Shown one piece after another: positions 33,160 through 42,113 of a stretch of 64,000 bases of DNA (position 1 is its first letter; each line of letters opens with the position of its first letter). The notes beneath the pieces were generated by a model that was given only the letters and a program-made list of their open reading frames with translations, was not told the DNA's origin and did not search any database. Location of the stretch: the NCBI GenBank assembly GCA_022828225.1, contig JAJEJG010000013.1, forward strand, positions 1 to 64,000, in the 5' to 3' direction. The position numbers and the translations under genes were made by a program. This DNA is from Nitrospirales bacterium (lineage in GTDB: Bacteria; Nitrospirota; Nitrospiria; Nitrospirales; UBA8639).

Positions 33160-36100
33160 TTATTCTACTTTTAGATTCTTGCGCACCCAATGTCGAGAAA
33201 ACCAAGGGTACAGTGCCGGGATCACCAGCAAGGTCAGCAGGGTACTGGACACCAATCCACCGACGACCACGGTTGCCATGGGGCGCTGAATTTCCGACCC
33301 GACGCCGGTTGCGAGTAACAAGGGGATCAACCCCAACGCGGTGGTTAATGCGGTCATGAGTACGGGTCTCAGTCGAGAGTGCGCGCCTTCCTCAATGGCT
33401 TGCCTGAGCATCCTGTTCTCGGTGAAACGCCGGTTGATGGACGTGACCATCACGACCCCGTTCAGTACCGCCACACCAAACAGCGCGATAAACCCTATTG
33501 AACTGGGCACCGATAAATACAGTTCTGAGGACCAGAGCGCGATAATGCCGCCGATTAACGCCAGAGGGACGTTGATCATGATCAGGGCGGCCTGGCCCAA
33601 CGAACCGAAGGCGAAGTACAGCAACAGAAAGATCATCGCGAGTGACGTGGGCACCACGATCATGAGTCGCGCCTGTGCCCGTTGCTGGCTTTTGTATTGA
33701 CCGTCGAATATCACGCTGTAGCCGTTGGGCAGGTCGATGTCGCGGCTGATCCGTTCCTTCAGTTCGTTCACCAGGCCGCCCATGTCGCGGCCATCCACGT
33801 TGGATAGGACCACGACGCGGCGTTGCACGTTGTCGCGGCGAATTTGCGGAGGCCCGGTTTCGATTTCGACGCTGGCCACTTCACCCAAACGCACCCACGC
33901 GCCGTTGGGCGATTCGATCAACAGGTCGCGAATGGCGTCGACGCTCCGGCGGACGGATTTCTCCAGCCGCACGTAGATATCGTAACGCTCGTTGCCCGTG
34001 ATGACTTGCCCGGCGGACACGCCGCCGATCCCGTTCGACACCAGCGAGACGATTTCCTCCACCGCCATCCCGTAGCGCGCCAGCGCCTCGCGGTCGGGGC
34101 GCACCACGAGCTGGGCTTCGCCGGCGATTTTTTCCAAGGCTACGCCGCGCGTGCCCCTGACCTGCTTGACCAACGACTCGATCTCCCTGCCTTTACTCGC
34201 CAGCACGTCCAGGTCGGGGCCGAATAATTTGACGGCGAGTTGGGCGTCCACGCCCGACAGCAATTCATCCACCCGGGTGGCGATGGGTTGGGAAAAGGAA
34301 AACAACAGCCCCGGATGCACGGACAGTTTCTCTTCCATCAGGGCTTGCAGTTCATGGCGGTTGCCGGCGGACGTCCATTCCGCCGGCGGCTTCAACCCGA
34401 CGTAGGTTTCAATATTGGAAACCGGCTCGGGGTCTCCGCCGAGATCGGGGCGGCCGATGTGACTCAGGACCGTGGTGACTTCCGGAAACTCCATCAGGAT
34501 TGCTTCGAGCTTGGGGGCGAGGGCCACGGACGTCTGCAGGCTCGATGACGGCGCCAGGGTCGTGCGGATGTTCAACGTCCCTTCTTCCAGTTCCGGCACG
34601 AACTCGGTGCCCAGTTGCGTCATGATCGCCATGGACAGGACGAACAGGGTCGCCGCCGAACCGACGACAAGCGTACTTTGCTTCAGGGCCCGGTGCAACA
34701 CGTAACGATACACCCGTGTGATGGGCGGCAGGATCGGGCTTTCCCTGTGTCGCGGCGCTTGTTGGAAGACAAAGCTTGCCAAAGCGGGGATCACCACCAG
34801 CGCGACCAGCAACGAGGCCAGCATCGCCACGATGATGGAAATGGCCATCGGCATGAATAATTTGCTTTCGACCCCTTCCAGGGTAAACAAGGGGAAAAAG
34901 ACCACGGCAATAATCATGACGGCAAAAAATACCGGGCTGGTCACTTCGTGGGTGGCCGCTTGAATGATCAAGTTCATGCGTCGCTTCCGGCTTTCCACAA
35001 CGCCCAGATAAGCCTCGGCAGGGACCGTATCGGGCTTGGTCAGATGAGAGAAGATGTTTTCCATGACCACCACCGTGCCGTCCACCATCATCCCGATGGC
35101 GATCGCCAGGCCGCCCAACGACATCAGGTTGGCCGAAATCTCCCAATAAGCCATGACGGTGAGGGCCAGTCCGATCGACAGCGGGATGGACAGCAACACC
35201 AACACCGTGGCGCGCAGGTTCATCAGGAAGATCGCCAGCACGATGATGATCAGGACGAATGCCAGCAACAGCGCGTCGGTCACCATGGCGACGGCCTTGT
35301 TGACCAGGTCGGCCTGGTCATAGTAGGGATACAACGTCACGCCGTCGGGCAGGGCCTGCGCGATCAGCGGCAGCCGGTCGTAGACGCCTTCGATGGTGGT
35401 ATTGGTATTGGCTCCTATGCGTTTGAACACGATGCCCGCCATGACCTCACCGCGCGATTGCGGCCGGCCTTGAGCGTCGCGGTCGCTCATGGTGACGGCG
35501 CCTTGGCGGATTTCGCCACCCAATTCCAGTCGTGCGAGGTCTTTTACCTTGACCACGACGCCGTCGACTTCCTTGACCGGAATGTTGCCGATGTCCGTGA
35601 GCCCGTCGGTGCCGCTATGTACCCAGCCGACCGCGCGCAGGACCAATTGCTCGTCGCCGCGGTTGACGTACCAGCCGCCCGCGTTGCGGTTGTTGGCCTC
35701 GATCGCTTCAATGATCCGGCTGGCGGACAGGTGGTAACTGAGCAGGCGGGCCGGGTCCAATTGCACCTGGTACTGCAACACGTCGCCGCCGAACGACAGG
35801 ACGTCGGTCACGCCGTCGATCGGCAGCAACAGCAACTTGACCACCCAATCGTTCAGGCTGCGTAGTTGCATGGCGTCGATGTTGCTGTCTTCGTCGGCCA
35901 GCAGCACGTACTGGAACACCATACCCAGCCCCGAGGTGTTGATCCCCATCTCGGGCGTGCCGACGCCTTCGGGAATGTTCTCGCGCGCGGCTTGCAGTCG
36001 CTCGAATACCAGTTGCCGGGCGAAGTAGATATCGGTCCCGTCCTTGAAGACGACCGTCACCACGGACAAGCCCGTCTTGGAAATCGAGCGGACTTGTGCC

Positions 36101-36336
36101 ACGTCGGGCAGTGAGTACATCACGGCCTCGATGGGATAGGTGATCAGTTGTTCGACTTCCTCGGCCGCAAGCCCCGGCGCTTCGGTCTGCACGTCCACGT
36201 CGACGTTCGTCACTTCCGGAAAGGCATCGACGTTCAGTTTCTGTAACGAGAAGACCGAGCCGGCCAGGGCGGCGATCAAACCCAGCACCACGAGCAGGCG
36301 GTTCCGCACCGCCCAATCCACCATTGCATTCAACAT
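33160..36336 (-). CDS. czcA: Heavy-metal RND efflux permease (CzcA/CusA family)
   Basis: A 1058-residue inner-membrane pump with twelve transmembrane segments in the RND layout and two large periplasmic loops. The N-terminus reads RNRLLVVLGLIAALAGSVFS. TM4 has GLAIAIGMMVDGTVVVMEN, with the conserved Asp. It therefore lacks the DFGxxVDGA motif of zinc/cobalt/cadmium CzcA and the copper CusA motif, so the exported ion is uncertain. It is third in a compact operon after the outer-membrane factor and membrane-fusion genes (14-bp gap). Zinc handling genes beside it favour zinc or another divalent cation. Confidence 0.9.
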   Translation of the reverse strand: MLNAMVDWAVRNRLLVVLGLIAALAGSVFSLQKLNVDAFPEVTNVDVDVQTEAPGLAAEEVEQLITYPIEAVMYSLPDVAQVRSISKTGLSVVTVVFKDGTDIYFARQLVFERLQAARENIPEGVGTPEMGINTSGLGMVFQYVLLADEDSNIDAMQLRSLNDWVVKLLLLPIDGVTDVLSFGGDVLQYQVQLDPARLLSYHLSASRIIEAIEANNRNAGGWYVNRGDEQLVLRAVGWVHSGTDGLTDIGNIPVKEVDGVVVKVKDLARLELGGEIRQGAVTMSDRDAQGRPQSRGEVMAGIVFKRIGANTNTTIEGVYDRLPLIAQALPDGVTLYPYYDQADLVNKAVAMVTDALLLAFVLIIIVLAIFLMNLRATVLVLLSIPLSIGLALTVMAYWEISANLMSLGGLAIAIGMMVDGTVVVMENIFSHLTKPDTVPAEAYLGVVESRKRRMNLIIQAATHEVTSPVFFAVMIIAVVFFPLFTLEGVESKLFMPMAISIIVAMLASLLVALVVIPALASFVFQQAPRHRESPILPPITRVYRYVLHRALKQSTLVVGSAATLFVLSMAIMTQLGTEFVPELEEGTLNIRTTLAPSSSLQTSVALAPKLEAILMEFPEVTTVLSHIGRPDLGGDPEPVSNIETYVGLKPPAEWTSAGNRHELQALMEEKLSVHPGLLFSFSQPIATRVDELLSGVDAQLAVKLFGPDLDVLASKGREIESLVKQVRGTRGVALEKIAGEAQLVVRPDREALARYGMAVEEIVSLVSNGIGGVSAGQVITGNERYDIYVRLEKSVRRSVDAIRDLLIESPNGAWVRLGEVASVEIETGPPQIRRDNVQRRVVVLSNVDGRDMGGLVNELKERISRDIDLPNGYSVIFDGQYKSQQRAQARLMIVVPTSLAMIFLLLYFAFGSLGQAALIMINVPLALIGGIIALWSSELYLSVPSSIGFIALFGVAVLNGVVMVTSINRRFTENRMLRQAIEEGAHSRLRPVLMTALTTALGLIPLLLATGVGSEIQRPMATVVVGGLVSSTLLTLLVIPALYPWFSRHWVRKNLKVE

Positions 36337-36350
36337 GGCTCTTCGATGGC

Positions 36351-37607
36351 TTAATGGCTGTGAATCTCGAAGCCGCTCTTGGCGAGTTCGGCTCCCAGGT
36401 AAAACGCTCCCTCCGTTACGACCGGCGTGCCTTCCGCAATCCCTGAAATGGAGATTTTTTTACCGCGTGTCGTGCCCCGGCGAATGCGGGTCTGCTTGAA
36501 ATGACCGGGGTTGAGCTCGACGAACACCGTCCAGTTGCCTTCGTCGTCCTGCACCAGGGCCGATTCGGGCACCGCCAACGTCGGTTCTGCGTGGCCGGCA
36601 TCCGCGGCGATGGCGACCTGAACGAACTCGCCGGCGTGATGGTGCTCGCCATGCGGCGTGACTGCGATCCGCACCCGGACGGTTCGCGTCTGCTCATCGA
36701 GCAAGTGATGCTTCTGGATGACTCTCCCCTCATGCCAATGTCCGCCGATATTGACCTGTGCCGGCACGCCGATCTCGATATGATCGGCCTGAACGGGGGG
36801 CAGGTTGGCTTCCACCCAAACCCGGCGTTCATCGGCGATCAGGAACAGGCTGTGGCCCGCTTTGATGCGTTGGCCGACGCGAAACTCGTCACGCAGCACC
36901 GTCCCGGACACCGGGGCATTGAGTTGAAACTGTCCCAGCGCGACTTTCATCCTGCGAGTGACGACGGCGTTGATCTGTTTGTTGTCCAGGCCGTAGGCGC
37001 TCAACTTCAGCCGGCCTTGCTCATAGGCCACCCGGGCTTGGACAAAGCGTTTCGCGCTCACGACTCCTCTGCCCAGCCTGCGCACGCGCTGCCACTCGTT
37101 TGCCACGATCCTGAGTTCACCTTGGGCCGCGGCCACCTCGATACTGGCCAGGGTGATCAGGGGTTGGCCGGCTTTGACCTCGTCACCGAGCCGGGCATGC
37201 CGCTTGACGACCACGGCGTCGATCAAGGGTGTCACCTCGGCACTGCGGTATTGGTCGAGTCGGATTTCACCCGGTGCGGAAATGACTTCAGGCAGTAATT
37301 CCGATTTGAGTGCGGTGACGTGGATGTCCGCGGCCTGGATGGATTCGGCGGAAAGTTCGACGACCCCTCCCTCGGCTTCTTCCTCATGGTCTTCATGCTC
37401 GTCGTGTCTTGCTTCACGGGCTCCCACCCCGGATGGGGTTTCCTCAGGGTCTGTATGGTCCTCCTGTCTGGCTTCATGGCTGTCTCCATGATCGCTCTCG
37501 TCGTGGGTGTGTTGCCCGGTCGCGTCCAACGACGTGAGTGCGGCTATCACGAGGACGGCGGCGCCGAACCCAAGCGTCGACAACGGGACTGCGCGACAAC
37601 GCGTCAT
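36351..37607 (-). CDS. czcB: Metal efflux membrane-fusion protein (CzcB family)
   Basis: A 418-residue periplasmic adaptor with one N-terminal hydrophobic segment (LGFGAAVLVIAALTSLD). A His/Asp/Glu-rich stretch (residues about 30-75, for example HTHDESDHGDSHEA) probably buffers metal. The lipoyl/barrel-sandwich halves include ADIHVTALKSELLPEVISAP and FQLNAPVSGTVLRDEFRVGQ, and beta-barrel and membrane-proximal domains follow. The start at 37607 lies 16 bp after the stop of the outer-membrane factor gene; a longer frame would overlap that gene. The protein connects the RND pump to the outer-membrane channel. Confidence 0.88.
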   Translation of the reverse strand: MTRCRAVPLSTLGFGAAVLVIAALTSLDATGQHTHDESDHGDSHEARQEDHTDPEETPSGVGAREARHDEHEDHEEEAEGGVVELSAESIQAADIHVTALKSELLPEVISAPGEIRLDQYRSAEVTPLIDAVVVKRHARLGDEVKAGQPLITLASIEVAAAQGELRIVANEWQRVRRLGRGVVSAKRFVQARVAYEQGRLKLSAYGLDNKQINAVVTRRMKVALGQFQLNAPVSGTVLRDEFRVGQRIKAGHSLFLIADERRVWVEANLPPVQADHIEIGVPAQVNIGGHWHEGRVIQKHHLLDEQTRTVRVRIAVTPHGEHHHAGEFVQVAIAADAGHAEPTLAVPESALVQDDEGNWTVFVELNPGHFKQTRIRRGTTRGKKISISGIAEGTPVVTEGAFYLGAELAKSGFEIHSH

Positions 37608-37623
37608 TGGTCGTCTCGCCGGA

Positions 37624-38922
37624 TCAGTCAGGGGTGCCGTACGTTTTCGCATAGCTGCCGACGTTGAGCCATTCATCCACTTTTCCGGATGCGACCAGCC
37701 ATTCGAACCACGCGAGCCACAGCGCCTGGCGCAGTTGAAGGGCGCTGTCCTGGCTGTCGATGGTCCGGCTGGTTTGCACCAGGAATTCCGTGGCGTTGAG
37801 TTCGCCGGATTGCCACAGGCGACGGAGATGGTCTGTCTGTTGCTGCGCGCTGGACGGCCCGATGCGCTGCCAATCCTGCCAGGCGTCGTGGGCGATACTG
37901 TACCGCTCGAACGCATTGACGAGGCGGGCGCGGGCGCGCCGCATGACGTCGTTGACCGTCTGTTGCGCCTGCTGATATTGCCGGTAGGCAGCCGTCACTT
38001 CATATCTGAAGGGATTGCGAAGGGGGAGGGGGAGGGTCAGGTTTACCCCGATCAGCGGCTCACCGCCTTCGTCGCCATGTGTGACGCCGACGGTCGGATC
38101 GAGGACTTTTTGGCGCTTCCGTAACGCGATCACTGCCTTGGCGGAATCGACTCGACGCTGCGCCGCTTTCACCTCCGGTAACGCCATCAACAAGAATTCC
38201 AGGTCATTTGGGGCCGGCAGAGCGGGGAGTCCTGCCGCCAACGTGGGCCAGGGCGTGGTGATATCCGGAGGGATGAGGTTGGTCACCTGTTGCCGGGCAT
38301 CGATCAGCGTGGTTTTCACGGTGGCGTGTCTCATCCGGGCGTCGGCAAAGACCAGAATCGCCAGGTTGAATTCGACCCGGGCCATATCCCCGGCCTCAAA
38401 GCGTCTCTTCGTCAGCGCGGCGAAGTCCTGCATCAAACGTACGCGCTTGGTCGCGAGGGCGTCGCGTTCGACGCCCGTCTGATAGCCGGCCAGACCCGAT
38501 AACAGGTCCGCGGTGACGGCCCGGCGCGTGAAGATATAGTCGGCGTGAACGGCAAGGCGGTCCGCAGCCGCGACCGCGGTGCGGGCCGAACGTTTGTCGA
38601 CCAGGTCGATCCTCTGCTGTAATCCCAGGTAGTGCCTGTTTTCATGGGCATGTTGCGCCTCGATCGAAAAACTCGGGTTGTAGAGGGGTCTTGATGCGGC
38701 CGCCTGAAAGGCCCCCCTCGCTCTCAACGCCGAGCGCGCCGCCCGGACACGCGGGTTGGACGGAACGACTTGTCGTACAAATTCAATCAGTTCTGGGCTG
38801 GAGGCCGGTAGGGCCAACACCGTATTCTTCCCGTGGGACGGCTCGGCCGCCTGGCCGCCGCCGACCAGACTTCCGAGAAGCAAGGCAGTGAGAACAGCTT
38901 TTTGAGGTTTCAATCGACACAT
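37624..38922 (-). CDS. czcC: Outer-membrane efflux factor (CzcC/TolC family)
   Basis: A 432-residue TolC-like protein with a signal peptide (KAVLTALLLGSLVGGGQA). It carries two OEP repeats dominated by long amphipathic helices; PSNPRVRAARSALRARGAFQ begins the first and ALPEVKAAQRRVDSAKAVIA the second. Length and layout fit CzcC. It is the first gene of the czcCBA-type operon. On the minus strand upstream, TTGAAA and TATAAA lie about 20 bp apart, a spacing seen in MerR-family-controlled promoters, but no regulator gene is nearby, so this is only suggestive. Confidence 0.87.
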   Translation of the reverse strand: MCRLKPQKAVLTALLLGSLVGGGQAAEPSHGKNTVLALPASSPELIEFVRQVVPSNPRVRAARSALRARGAFQAAASRPLYNPSFSIEAQHAHENRHYLGLQQRIDLVDKRSARTAVAAADRLAVHADYIFTRRAVTADLLSGLAGYQTGVERDALATKRVRLMQDFAALTKRRFEAGDMARVEFNLAILVFADARMRHATVKTTLIDARQQVTNLIPPDITTPWPTLAAGLPALPAPNDLEFLLMALPEVKAAQRRVDSAKAVIALRKRQKVLDPTVGVTHGDEGGEPLIGVNLTLPLPLRNPFRYEVTAAYRQYQQAQQTVNDVMRRARARLVNAFERYSIAHDAWQDWQRIGPSSAQQQTDHLRRLWQSGELNATEFLVQTSRTIDSQDSALQLRQALWLAWFEWLVASGKVDEWLNVGSYAKTYGTPD

Positions 38923-39058
38923 GGTGAGTCGCCATCCGTAGAAATCGTTTCCTTTATAATGAATCTCCCTTAAGTTTCTTTCAAGTGCCTCACTATTGGA
39001 AACAAATCCGGATCACGGTTCCCGGCCATAGGATCGCGTGAAACCGCCCACCGCCGAA

Positions 39059-39916
39059 TCAATGGAGGCCGGCGGGTTCGAGGTAGTGAAGCATGTAGGC
39101 GAGGCCGATTCCCGCGAAGAACGCCAGCGTGAGCTTGGTGCGGTCATGGCTGTGGAAATGAACTTCCGGGAGCAGGTCGCTCAGGGCTATACACAATAAC
39201 GCCCCGGCCGCGAAAGCCAACGCGGCGCCGACAACGTATGCCTCCCACTGGCCGAGTAGTCCCACGCCCCAGAACGTCAACAAAGCCGCCGCCGGGCAGA
39301 CCAGGGAAAAGAGGACGTTGGCCAAGACACGCCGGTATTTTCCGAAACCCGCGGCCCGCATCGTGCCGATGATGGAGAGGGCATCAAGGGGTTTATGGAG
39401 CACGATCGCCAGAAACACGCTGAGACTGAGGCCTATCGCACCGTCGGACTCACCGGCCCGGATGCTGGTGCCCAACGTCACCCCTTCCGTCATCGTGTGC
39501 AGCCCGAGGCCCATGGTGATCCCCACCCAACTCATCGGATGCAATGAGATGTGATCATGTTCGTGGTGATCGTGGGAATGGTCGCGGGCATGATCGTGAG
39601 TGTCGTGATCTTCATGACTGAAGTCATGCTGGTGAAAGGAAAACACGCGCAACAGCACCACCATGAGGACGGTGCCCACCAGCATCCACCACACGGCTGT
39701 TTCGGCGGAGTGCTCGCCGGGGAGTTCTATCATCGCGTGAGGCAGGAGATAATACAGGGCGACGCAGAGAATCACGCCCGCGACGAAACTCGTCACCATC
39801 TGGGTGCGGGTGTGAGTCAGCCGGAAGATGGACGGCAGCCATCCACCGAACAAGGAGGCGGCTATGATGACGACGCAGTAGCCCGCCAGGAGCAGCAGGG
39901 AGTTAGAAGGGTCCAT
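39059..39916 (-). CDS. ZIP-family metal transporter
   Basis: A 285-residue membrane protein with eight predicted segments. The cytoplasmic loop after TM3 is His-rich (HQHDFSHEDHDTHDHARDHS). The metal-site motifs are GLGLHTMTEGVTLGTSI in TM4 and VLHKPLDALSII in TM5, the second matching the ZIP HKxPE-type site with Leu for Glu at one position. ZIP proteins usually import zinc, iron or manganese. Its neighbours are exporters, so the cluster would cover both directions of zinc flow. No regulator is seen. Confidence 0.85.
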   Translation of the reverse strand: MDPSNSLLLLAGYCVVIIAASLFGGWLPSIFRLTHTRTQMVTSFVAGVILCVALYYLLPHAMIELPGEHSAETAVWWMLVGTVLMVVLLRVFSFHQHDFSHEDHDTHDHARDHSHDHHEHDHISLHPMSWVGITMGLGLHTMTEGVTLGTSIRAGESDGAIGLSLSVFLAIVLHKPLDALSIIGTMRAAGFGKYRRVLANVLFSLVCPAAALLTFWGVGLLGQWEAYVVGAALAFAAGALLCIALSDLLPEVHFHSHDRTKLTLAFFAGIGLAYMLHYLEPAGLH

Positions 39917-39988
39917 GATGGCTGACGATGCTCCTCATAGTCGCTTGCCGTTTCGCTCCGACCGTCCCGGAAGGGTTGTTTCGCTTTG

Positions 39989-40026
39989 AAAAAACGGAGA
40001 GCCGCTGAAACGGAACAGCGGCTCTC
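39989..40026 (-). terminator. Terminator of the His-rich protein gene
   Basis: Read on the minus strand, GAGAGCCGCTG and CAGCGGCTCTC pair around an 8-nt loop and are followed by CCG and six T. It lies about 40 bp after the stop of the His-rich protein gene. Confidence 0.85.
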
Positions 40027-40065
40027 TCGATGACCGGGACTCAGCCAATGGACTGGCCCTCAGAT

Positions 40066-40407
40066 CTACACCTTTCCGTGGTCGTCGCAGTGCTCACCGT
40101 GCGGATGATGCAGGTGACCGGCGACGAGGTAGTCCGTGTGATCCCCGTGCGGAACGGCTTCGTGGCCGCAATCGGCGCCGTGTTGATGCCCGGCGTCGTG
40201 GTCGCTGCATGCATGATCGGGCGTGCAGGCGTCGGGGTTCTGGCTCGTGACGCCTATTGCATGTTCGTCATGATGATCTCCATGCTGGTGGTGCAGGTGA
40301 CCGTCGTGCAAATAATCGGTGTGACCTTCGTGCTGGATCGCGGTATGGCCGCAATCGGGACCATGCTCATGATCTCCGTGGTCGTGAGTTTTGCAATTGT
40401 CAGTCAT
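40066..40407 (-). CDS. Histidine-rich metal-binding protein with internal duplication
   Basis: A 113-residue soluble protein with very high His and Asp content. Two halves of about 35 residues repeat the pattern HG-DCGH-A---H--HTDYL--GHLHH-HG-H-D-H, at residues 15-49 and 75-110. Each half could form a metal-chelating unit with Cys and His. No signal peptide is seen. Similar small proteins are found beside cation-diffusion facilitators, and one is encoded just upstream here. A buffering or chaperone role for zinc, nickel or cobalt is likely but unproven. The stretch 40408-40625 upstream has no recognised gene. Confidence 0.8.
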   Translation of the reverse strand: MTDNCKTHDHGDHEHGPDCGHTAIQHEGHTDYLHDGHLHHQHGDHHDEHAIGVTSQNPDACTPDHACSDHDAGHQHGADCGHEAVPHGDHTDYLVAGHLHHPHGEHCDDHGKV

Positions 40408-40625
40408 GGGTTGTTTCTCCTTATGGTTGACGCCAACGTCTCACCGGTCTGCGCCGGCGTGTGGTGAAAAATGAATGGGGCCAACGAGGTGCCGGCCTGC
40501 GAATGAACAAATTCAGCACGCCTACTTGGGCTTCGATGTCATGCACTCGTCCCGGCGTCACCCATCGACGAACACGAACCGCAGTCCCGTGGGATGTTCG
40601 CGACAACGGGGGCGGTCATTCCGGT

Positions 40626-41723
40626 TCAGCTAGGCGACGGACGCGCATGGGCGAGCAGATGATCAACGTGATGGTCTTCGGTGCATCCTTTCTTTGATGT
40701 TTCCAACTGGAGCGTAATGTGATTGATACCGAAGTCACGGGAGACAATATTCCGCAGGCGGTGGCGCAAAGCCTCAAGGTCACCTTGGTAATCGGGATCG
40801 ATGAGGATGTGCGCGGTAAGCGCCTCGTACTCCGGAGCGATGGTCCAGACGTGGATGTCGTGGATCAGGGTCACGCCTTCCACCTCCTCGATCTTGGAGC
40901 AAAGTTTATACACGTCAATATGTTCGGGGGTACCCTCGAGCAGCACGTGGACGACTTTGGTAAGGAGACGCCAGGTGCTTAAGAGGATAAGGATGCCGAT
41001 ACCCACGCTGATGATAGGATCGGCAAGCGTCCACCCGAAGGCCCAGATGAGGATACCGGAAATGACGACGCCGACGGATCCCATCAGGTCGGCCATGACG
41101 TGCTGGAAGGCGCCTTCGACGTTGACGCTGTGCTCCGCGGAACGGTGGAGGATCCAGGCCGCGGCGACGTTGACGAAAAGACCAATCACGCCGACGGTCA
41201 GCATCAGCCCGCCTTCCACGTCGGGCACGTCCCGGAAGCGGTGGAAGGCTTCCATGGCCACCCATGCCGCAATCAACCAGAGCGAGAGAGCATTGATCAA
41301 GGCCGCCAGGATCTCAAGACGATGGAAGCCGAACGTGCGTTCTGCGGTCGCACGGCGAGAGGCGAACTGCATGGCGACCAGAGCAAGGGCGATGGATGCC
41401 GCATCGGTCAGCATGTGCCCCGCGTCGGCAAGCAACGCCAGACTGCCGGACAGGATGCCGCCGATGACCTCGGCGAACATGTACCCGACAATCAGGACGA
41501 AAGCAGAGATTAAGCTGGTCTTACTCGCATTGCGCAATTCGTGGGAATGGTCATGTCCGCCAAAACCATGATGATGGTGATGATGCCCGTGGCCGTGATC
41601 ATGCCCATGCTCATGCCCGTGATCATGCCCGTGATCATGCCCATGCTCATGCCCGTGCTCGTGGCCGTGCTCGTGGCCGTGTCCGTGCTCATGCCCGGCA
41701 TGTTTGTCTGGGGGAGAATTCAC
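40626..41723 (-). CDS. Cation diffusion facilitator (CzcD/ZitB-like zinc exporter)
   Basis: A 365-residue antiporter. The first 60 residues are an extreme His tail (repeats of HGHEHGHDHGHDH). Six transmembrane segments follow. The TM2 site LLADAGHMLTDAASIAL provides the zinc-type HD-D ligands, and TM5 has HVMADLMGSVGVVISGIL with the second H-D pair. The C-terminal cytoplasmic domain ends VSRDFGINHITLQLE. HD in TM2/TM5 favours zinc over iron or manganese. It heads the ZIP-side cluster behind an AT-rich promoter. Confidence 0.9.
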   Translation of the reverse strand: MNSPPDKHAGHEHGHGHEHGHEHGHEHGHDHGHDHGHEHGHDHGHGHHHHHHGFGGHDHSHELRNASKTSLISAFVLIVGYMFAEVIGGILSGSLALLADAGHMLTDAASIALALVAMQFASRRATAERTFGFHRLEILAALINALSLWLIAAWVAMEAFHRFRDVPDVEGGLMLTVGVIGLFVNVAAAWILHRSAEHSVNVEGAFQHVMADLMGSVGVVISGILIWAFGWTLADPIISVGIGILILLSTWRLLTKVVHVLLEGTPEHIDVYKLCSKIEEVEGVTLIHDIHVWTIAPEYEALTAHILIDPDYQGDLEALRHRLRNIVSRDFGINHITLQLETSKKGCTEDHHVDHLLAHARPSPS

Positions 41724-41765
41724 AAGCGCTATACAATAGTATAAATTATATTATTGAAGACGCCG
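41724..41765 (-). promoter_or_regulatory. AT-rich palindromic promoter region of the CDF gene
   Basis: The palindrome TATAC-AATA-GTATA (41730-41743) is followed by AAATTATATTATTG, all within 45 bp upstream of the cation-diffusion-facilitator start. A TATAAT on the minus strand could be the -10 box. The arrangement suggests a regulator site, possibly for a metal sensor of the Fur/Zur or ArsR type, but no consensus was matched. Confidence 0.4.
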
Positions 41766-42113
41766 AATTGTATTCCTTAAGTAGTTACAGGTCAAGAACT
41801 TTAGCTGCGTGCAACACCATTCTATAAGACTTTTAAGTCAATTCATTGGACGATTCGGGCAATTCGTGTGAGTTGCCGCTGATACGATACTACGCCGCGT
41901 CCCGGCCCAACCTGTGGCCGCCGGACGGGGCATGTGTGAACGGCTCTCGTCCTTGAGCATGGCGCACGACTTCAACCGCTTCAGACGATCCATGCCACTC
42001 TTGGCGGTATCATTCACCGCCCGAGTGCAGTATGATTTGATGCGCGGGCCTGAAGCTGTACCATACGCTTCCCGGTCTTTGAAAGGAAAGAGCCGGGAGG
42101 CCGGAGAATCGTC
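41766..42113. other. Intergenic region without a recognised feature
   Basis: About 350 bp between divergent genes. No repeat family is present, which is unusual here. An open frame (41914-42117) lacks a ribosome-binding site and similarity and is not accepted. CCGGTCTTTGAAAGGAAAGAGCCGG-like pairing (42071-42094) could form a hairpin just before anmK. Confidence 0.5.

Noticed and set aside
38923-39057. MerR-type promoter before the efflux operon
   Set aside because: The 20-bp spacing is suggestive, but no convincing dyad or regulator gene is present, so it is only mentioned with the gene.
40421-40606. 61-codon minus-strand frame upstream of the His-rich gene
   Set aside because: Arg/Pro-rich composition typical of a shadow frame, no ribosome-binding site; a degraded gene remnant cannot be excluded but is not supported.
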